Source: Mesorhizobium sp. Root102
Lineage (GTDB): Bacteria; Pseudomonadota; Alphaproteobacteria; Rhizobiales; Rhizobiaceae
Assembly (NCBI RefSeq): GCF_001425625.1
Contig: NZ_LMCP01000034.1
Coordinates: forward strand, 328,551 to 392,550
Reading direction: 5' to 3'
DNA: 64,000 bases
Both the position numbers and the translations under genes were made by a program. Below, piece by piece: positions 59,700 through 64,000 of the stretch. Numbering within the stretch: the first letter of the stretch is position 1; each line of letters starts with the position of its first letter. Below the pieces are notes generated by a model. That model did not search any database. It had not been told where the DNA came from and was given only the letters and a program-made list of their open reading frames with translations.

Positions 59700-62087
59700 A
59701 TGGTTAGCATCATCCCCCTCTCCATTGCCCAGCGCCGGCTCGATACCGGCAACGCGCCGCAATATCCTCAGGGATCGCCAGTCGGCGGCGCCATCCAAGG
59801 GCTGGGCGACCAGCTTTCTGCCGTCGCCGAGCGCTACCAGCAGATGAAAGACCAGCAGGAGGCGTTCGACGCCGAGCTGGCGCGCCGCCGGTTCGCCAGC
59901 CGGATCGCGCAAGCGGAAGACGAGGTGGCGGCGAACGCGCCGGCCGATGGTGCCGGCCTGCATGAGACGATGTATGGCCAGGTCGACCCCCGCAACGGCC
60001 GGGTGGTCAAGACAGGCCTGTTCGACACGCTGTTCGACGCTGCCTTGCCTGAAATGCCCGAGAGCCAGCGCACCAACTTCGCCAGGCAGAAGGAGACATT
60101 GCGCGCGGTTGGCGCGCGGCGGATGGCGCAGCGGCAGAAGGCGCAGCGCGACGACTATGAGTTGGCCGAGTGGACCAAGGTCGACAACATCTCCACCAGT
60201 TCAATCGCAAAAAGCGACCCGAACGACACTGCAAACTTCGAGGCGATCCGGCAGAGCGGGTTTGACCTGATCGCCAAGATCGGCAACCCGCTCGCCCGGC
60301 AAGCGGCGGAAGTCGCCTGGCGCACCAACACGGCCAAGGCGCTGGTTCAGGCGATGATCGCCCAGGACCCGAAGCGCGCTGCCGAGATGCTGGGTGCGGC
60401 AGCAGTCACTCCGGCGAGCAGAGCGGCCAATGCCGTGGATCGTTCCAAAATCGCCGAGAACGCCGATGTCCCGGTAGACGGGCCGGTGACCGATGCACTG
60501 TCGCTCCGCGGGAGTGCTGAACAGCCCGACAGCAGGGCAACTTGGGCGGCTGCTCCTTGGATTGCCGAGCTGTCGCCGGAAGACCTTCATGACCTTGGCC
60601 AGAAGACCCAAGTCGCCATGACGGCGCAACTCTTTGATGCCCGCACCAATGTCCAACTCGCGCACCAGAATGCACCGGACACCCTCATGTATACCGGCAA
60701 CTACTCCGGAAAAAAGCCGGACGATGGAGAGCTTGCCGCAGTCTATGGCGTCGAGGAGGGTGGCAAACAATCTCTGGATCTCGAACGAACGTTCCAGGTC
60801 GGTCACCAGGCATTCGACATGGTCAGGATGCCGAAAGATGCCATCGACGCGAGAGTGCTCGCGGCCAGGCCCAAGCCAGGCAGTGCCACTCCGGAGCAGG
60901 ATCAGGCGCAATTTGAGATAACGGCGACCGCCGCCAGGCAGGTCTTGCAGGCTCGTTCCGCCGCTCCCGCCGATTTTGCCCGCAAAATCGACCCGACAGC
61001 TGACGCGTACTGGAACGCCGTATCGAGCGAGGACAGTTACGATCCGGCTGCCTATCAGAAGGCGATCGCCCGCTCTGTCTCGGTGCAGTTGCAGCTTGGA
61101 ATCAAGCAGGTCCAGCCGCTGCCGCCGTCTGTCGCCGAGGACCTCGTCGACACCCTGAACGACGAGAGCGTGCCGCAACGCGAGCGGGATGCAGTGCTGC
61201 GGGATTTGTTCGCGGGCACGTCCGATCCGGGTGTTCTGGCAGCTATGGCGCTGCAACTAAGTAACGAGAACCAGTCTCGGATTGCGCGGAGCATCGCGAG
61301 CAACGCAGTTCCTGTATCGGCCGAGGAACGTGTCAGCCGAAATCTGGCAGCATTCGACGCTCTGCCTGCGGGGCTGAAGCCGCTTGTAGCGCTCAATGAC
61401 ACAGTTCGGTTGATGGCGGACGGAGCGACATTCGGATACGCCGACAAATTCGCAGCCACCATGAATTCGCTGATCTCGGGCAGCAGCTACGAGGACGAAC
61501 TCGCTGCTGAGCGTGCCGGGACACAGGATGCGAGAGATCGGGCTGGCTCCGCGGGGACTGCTGCGGAGGTGCTAGGCGCGTATCTCAGTGGCCGCGGCCT
61601 TGGAGAGGGCGGCATCACCTTCAGTGGCAGGTTCGGCACAGCCGCCATGGAAGGTTTGTCGGGCCTTTTCGCACGTGCAGGTCTGATGGGTGCTGAGGGC
61701 GCCGCTTACGGTGTGGTGGAAGCCTCGGGCCGTGATGAACCGGTAGTCAGCAGCGTAGCTTCGGGCGCGCTGTGGGCCGCTGGCAATCAGTTCCTGAAGG
61801 AATGGTCGACCATAATTCATGATGCGCTGCCAGGTTGGCTGGGGATCAGCACCAGGCGCCTTCGCAGAAACTGGGAGGTAGAATATAATCTGGAGTGGCC
61901 CATGGATTCCGATACAGGTCGGCCCATGCAAGCTCATCACAAGAAACCACGGTCTGCAGGCGGGACACATGACGGATGGAACATCGAGCCCCTCAGTAAA
62001 GCCGACCACATCAAGCATCACAAAGAACAAGGCCACTTTAAGATGTGGGGCGGCTGGAGCAAAAGTAAAGGGAAATTGGAGCCATGA
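59700..62087 (+). CDS. Gp15/16-like ejection protein with C-terminal HNH nuclease toxin domain
   Basis: A 795-residue protein placed directly after the Gp14-like gene, where T7-like phages encode ejection proteins. The N-terminal ~150 residues (MVSIIPLSIAQRRLDTGNAP...) match the paralog at 46536; the rest diverges. A glycine/alanine-rich membrane-like segment precedes the end (SGRFGTAAMEGLSGLFARAG). The last ~80 residues hold MQAHHKKPRSAGGTHDGW and IEPLSKADHIKHH, an HNH-type nuclease motif (HH...P...GG...N...H...HH). The toxin role is inferred. A putative immunity gene overlaps its stop. Confidence 0.75.
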   Translation: MVSIIPLSIAQRRLDTGNAPQYPQGSPVGGAIQGLGDQLSAVAERYQQMKDQQEAFDAELARRRFASRIAQAEDEVAANAPADGAGLHETMYGQVDPRNGRVVKTGLFDTLFDAALPEMPESQRTNFARQKETLRAVGARRMAQRQKAQRDDYELAEWTKVDNISTSSIAKSDPNDTANFEAIRQSGFDLIAKIGNPLARQAAEVAWRTNTAKALVQAMIAQDPKRAAEMLGAAAVTPASRAANAVDRSKIAENADVPVDGPVTDALSLRGSAEQPDSRATWAAAPWIAELSPEDLHDLGQKTQVAMTAQLFDARTNVQLAHQNAPDTLMYTGNYSGKKPDDGELAAVYGVEEGGKQSLDLERTFQVGHQAFDMVRMPKDAIDARVLAARPKPGSATPEQDQAQFEITATAARQVLQARSAAPADFARKIDPTADAYWNAVSSEDSYDPAAYQKAIARSVSVQLQLGIKQVQPLPPSVAEDLVDTLNDESVPQRERDAVLRDLFAGTSDPGVLAAMALQLSNENQSRIARSIASNAVPVSAEERVSRNLAAFDALPAGLKPLVALNDTVRLMADGATFGYADKFAATMNSLISGSSYEDELAAERAGTQDARDRAGSAGTAAEVLGAYLSGRGLGEGGITFSGRFGTAAMEGLSGLFARAGLMGAEGAAYGVVEASGRDEPVVSSVASGALWAAGNQFLKEWSTIIHDALPGWLGISTRRLRRNWEVEYNLEWPMDSDTGRPMQAHHKKPRSAGGTHDGWNIEPLSKADHIKHHKEQGHFKMWGGWSKSKGKLEP

Positions 62088-62563
62088 AAACAAATCTGGA
62101 TGACGCCGATCCCGATCTGAGCAAAGTAAAGCCTCTGCCGCTCGAAAATTCGCGTGCTAGCGTAGAATTCAAGCGTGACCGTCGTCGGGCTCGTGCATAT
62201 CTTGAATCTCACAGCTGGATATCAGCTATCAAAGGTGAATACCTAGGATACCGTCTTGACGGTGTCATATATGTATTTCTGTTCGAGTTTATACCCGCCG
62301 AGCCGAATGTGCCGTCATGGACATGGGTCATCGTTGGCGACTTACCTTCGGCTTATATTAGCTGTCACTACGCCAAGACGCCCTATGTGGCACTGGACGG
62401 CTATATTGGCGCCATGGAAGAATGGGTCGAAGCCGCGCGGGAAGGAAAGTCGGTTGAGGACATTATTCCAGTCAACGTGCCGGCCACTCCTGAATATGCT
62501 GAAAGGTTGGGTGGCCGCCTCAATTTCCTCCGGAAAAATGTTCTCCCGTTACTTCGAAAATGA
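62084..62563 (+). CDS. Putative immunity protein for the second toxin
   Basis: A 159-residue acidic protein overlapping the toxin gene by 4 nt (ATGA), with the segments WISAIKGEYLGYRLDGVIYV, SWTWVIVGDLPSAY and ALDGYIGAMEEWVEAAREGK, shared with 49750-50223. The tight coupling and two copies beside toxin genes support an immunity function. Named family unknown to me. Confidence 0.7.
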   Translation: MKTNLDDADPDLSKVKPLPLENSRASVEFKRDRRRARAYLESHSWISAIKGEYLGYRLDGVIYVFLFEFIPAEPNVPSWTWVIVGDLPSAYISCHYAKTPYVALDGYIGAMEEWVEAAREGKSVEDIIPVNVPATPEYAERLGGRLNFLRKNVLPLLRK

Positions 62564-62639
62564 AGTGTTTCGCAACAGCAAGCGCCTACGGTTAACGACC
62601 AACCCGTAATACTCAACATCGTGGTGCATAGTCTCGGCT

Positions 62640-63021
62640 CGCCGCGTTGGATCGCAGCGTTAGTCTCAGCTTTGAAGCCTCAGAAAAGAACCGAATCGAG
62701 AATCTGCTCTATGGGACGGCCAACAAAGTGATAGGTGGAGACTGCTTGTGTTCGAGATATCCCGACGAATTTTTTCCGATGGACGGTGGGCGAATGTCTG
62801 GACCACAGCTTCACTGAAAGAAAAGCCCAGCCTGTCGGCCATCTGCCAAAGACTCATCGAATACGCCACCAATGTCTGCAAATAGGAGACTTGACCAGTT
62901 GTTCAAATTTGTGACATTGGATTCGAGTTTTGATAGAAGTACGGGTAAGAAAATTTATGATCTAATCAAAAATCTACCCATTGGAACCGTGATAATTAAA
63001 GTCACCACTGGAGGCAGATAG
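62640..63021 (+). pseudogene. Degenerate orphan toxin-like segment
   Basis: One frame at 62650-62817 reads RIENLLYGTANKVIGGDCLC..., like the start of a C-terminal toxin cassette, and stops at 62815. The same frame resumes after the stop with NRRLDQLFKFVTLDSSFDRS and ends LPIGTVIIKVTTGGR at 63021 (an ORF from 62872). A second frame at 62748-62885 (GTG, MFEISRRIFSDGRWANVWTT) also has a GGAG site. GC content is lower than in neighbours. Looks like a decayed or frame-scrambled cassette just before an immunity gene. Confidence 0.4.
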
Positions 63022-63713
63022 TGTTCGAGACATTCCGGCAGAATTTTCCGATTGAAAGCAGAGTGTCGGCATTTGGCGGCGAGGGGGCGGTCGACACAGA
63101 AATTCGAGGCTTGAATGAATTGCTGGCCAGCTTCGGGGGCGCCTCGTTCAGGAAAGGCCTGTATCGGATCATCCGCGCACAGGACTTGGTACGCTGGAAT
63201 GCCAGGGTAACTTTGGGTTTTCCGGAATCCGACGGACGGATCACGTGCTTTGGCTACGATTGGCAAGGATCCGCATTTGCGGTTGACAGCCAGAGGCTTG
63301 AGCACGGGCAGCCTGGCGTGCTGCTGTTTCAGCCCGGCACGGGACAAGCACTTGAAATACCCGCCAATATCGAGACCTTCCATGACGTTCTGGCCGTGGA
63401 AGATCCGGACGCGGCGCTGGATGCCAACATTTACGTGGAGGACTGGCTGGCGGCAGGCGGGGCGCAACCCGCCTACGACCAATGCATCAGCTATAAGAAG
63501 CCGCTTTTCCTCGGTGGGGAGGACGATGTTTCAAACCAGGAGTTGTCGGACCTGGAGGTCTATTGGCACATTATGGGCCAAGTCATAGCCAAGCTTAAGG
63601 GGCTGCCTCCGGGGACTCCGCTGAACATCGGTAAAACGCCCGAACCCGGCAAGGCCCCGTCATCGCCTCCGAAATCGATCCTGCAGAAATTGAGGGAATT
63701 ATTCACAAGATAG
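63021..63713 (+). CDS. DUF1851/GAD-like immunity protein
   Basis: A 230-residue protein from GTG, overlapping the stop of the upstream frame by one base, with GGAGG 7 nt before. Segments GLYRIIRAQDLVRWNARVTL, RITCFGYDWQGSAFAVDSQR, GVLLFQPGTGQALEIPA and YKKPLFLGGEDDVSNQELSD follow the GAD-like/DUF1851 pattern of T6SS-type immunity proteins. The C-terminus is a Pro-rich tail. Probably neutralises a toxin whose gene has decayed. Confidence 0.72.
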   Translation: MFETFRQNFPIESRVSAFGGEGAVDTEIRGLNELLASFGGASFRKGLYRIIRAQDLVRWNARVTLGFPESDGRITCFGYDWQGSAFAVDSQRLEHGQPGVLLFQPGTGQALEIPANIETFHDVLAVEDPDAALDANIYVEDWLAAGGAQPAYDQCISYKKPLFLGGEDDVSNQELSDLEVYWHIMGQVIAKLKGLPPGTPLNIGKTPEPGKAPSSPPKSILQKLRELFTR

Positions 63714-63958
63714 ATCACAGGTGGCCTGAGGGACATTTCATGAGCACTGGTTAGGCTTCGGTACTTCCGGAAGCGTTGGTTCCGACAAGTTTTCTAAGCT
63801 CTCTGTTGCCGTGAGCAACCAAGCGCTGGAATGACGGCGTTACCCCTCGATGGGGCTGCATCTGATTTTCTGGGGGCGACGCAAGCCCTGACAGCTGATT
63901 CTCGTCGGGTTACCGGCGGCAGTCGACACAAACGCTACCTATTCGATCTGAAGTCCTC

Positions 63959-63985
63959 AAGCCTCGCCTTCGTGGGGCTTTTTTC
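63959..63985 (+). terminator. Rho-independent terminator
   Basis: AGCCTCGC/GTGGGGCT hairpin (with G-T pairs) followed by TTTTTTC. The rest of 63714-64000 shows no supported gene; the prophage continues beyond the window or ends nearby. Confidence 0.6.
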
Positions 63986-64000
63986 ATGGAGCAAGCCTTA

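Overview
The window looks like a chromosomal segment of a Rhizobiales alphaproteobacterium, most likely Mesorhizobium or a close relative. The reasons are its high GC content, many short genes of families common in rhizobia (DUF982, DUF1127, DUF1236, DUF3606, GFA, SPW, low-affinity iron permease), intergenic palindromic mosaic repeats, and promoter-like sites matching the alphaproteobacterial general-stress sigma factor EcfG (GGAAC, 16-17 nt, GTT). The genus is an inference; no rRNA or marker gene is present.

Layout. (1) 0-18 kb, metabolic core: an atypical SDR and a Gfo/Idh/MocA dehydrogenase, a di-heme peroxidase, a phosphoesterase, a DUF922 protein, a BTAD-type regulator with a frameshift, a three-gene molybdenum hydroxylase operon with its own cytochrome c, a MocR regulator divergent from a pyridoxamine-oxidase-like gene, a GNAT and a PLP aminotransferase. 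(2) 18-25 kb: a candidate EcfG-driven small RNA with an anti-Shine-Dalgarno loop, a C39-peptidase/Ddl pair, an SPW protein and an AI-2E transporter with a long C-terminal extension. (3) 25-38 kb: an accessory stretch of tiny genes, many secreted or single-membrane-span, with further EcfG-type promoters, an HWE histidine kinase and a tRNA-Gln. Nine EcfG-like sites fall between 18.1 and 36.3 kb.

(4) 38.4 kb to the window end: a T7-like (podovirus-type) prophage. In order it carries terminase genes, a Gp13-like protein, portal, Bbp19-like protein, scaffold, major capsid, tail tubular A and B, a Gp14-like internal virion protein and large internal (ejection) proteins. The large terminase gene is split by a repeat element, an IS5-family insertion lies inside the region, and palindromic repeats sit between many genes, so the prophage looks old and probably unable to package DNA. 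No integrase or lysis gene is visible here.

The most unusual feature lies in this prophage. Two paralogous ~800-residue proteins share an almost identical N-terminal part, and one sits directly after the Gp14-like core gene where T7-like phages encode ejection proteins. Their C-termini differ and look like two different HNH-type nuclease toxin domains. Each is followed immediately by a small gene that looks like an immunity protein (a SMI1/KNR4 protein for the first, an unnamed family for the second). Extra orphan immunity genes and toxin-like fragments lie alongside. This has the layout of a polymorphic toxin system carried on a phage injection protein; the function is inferred from layout and motifs only.
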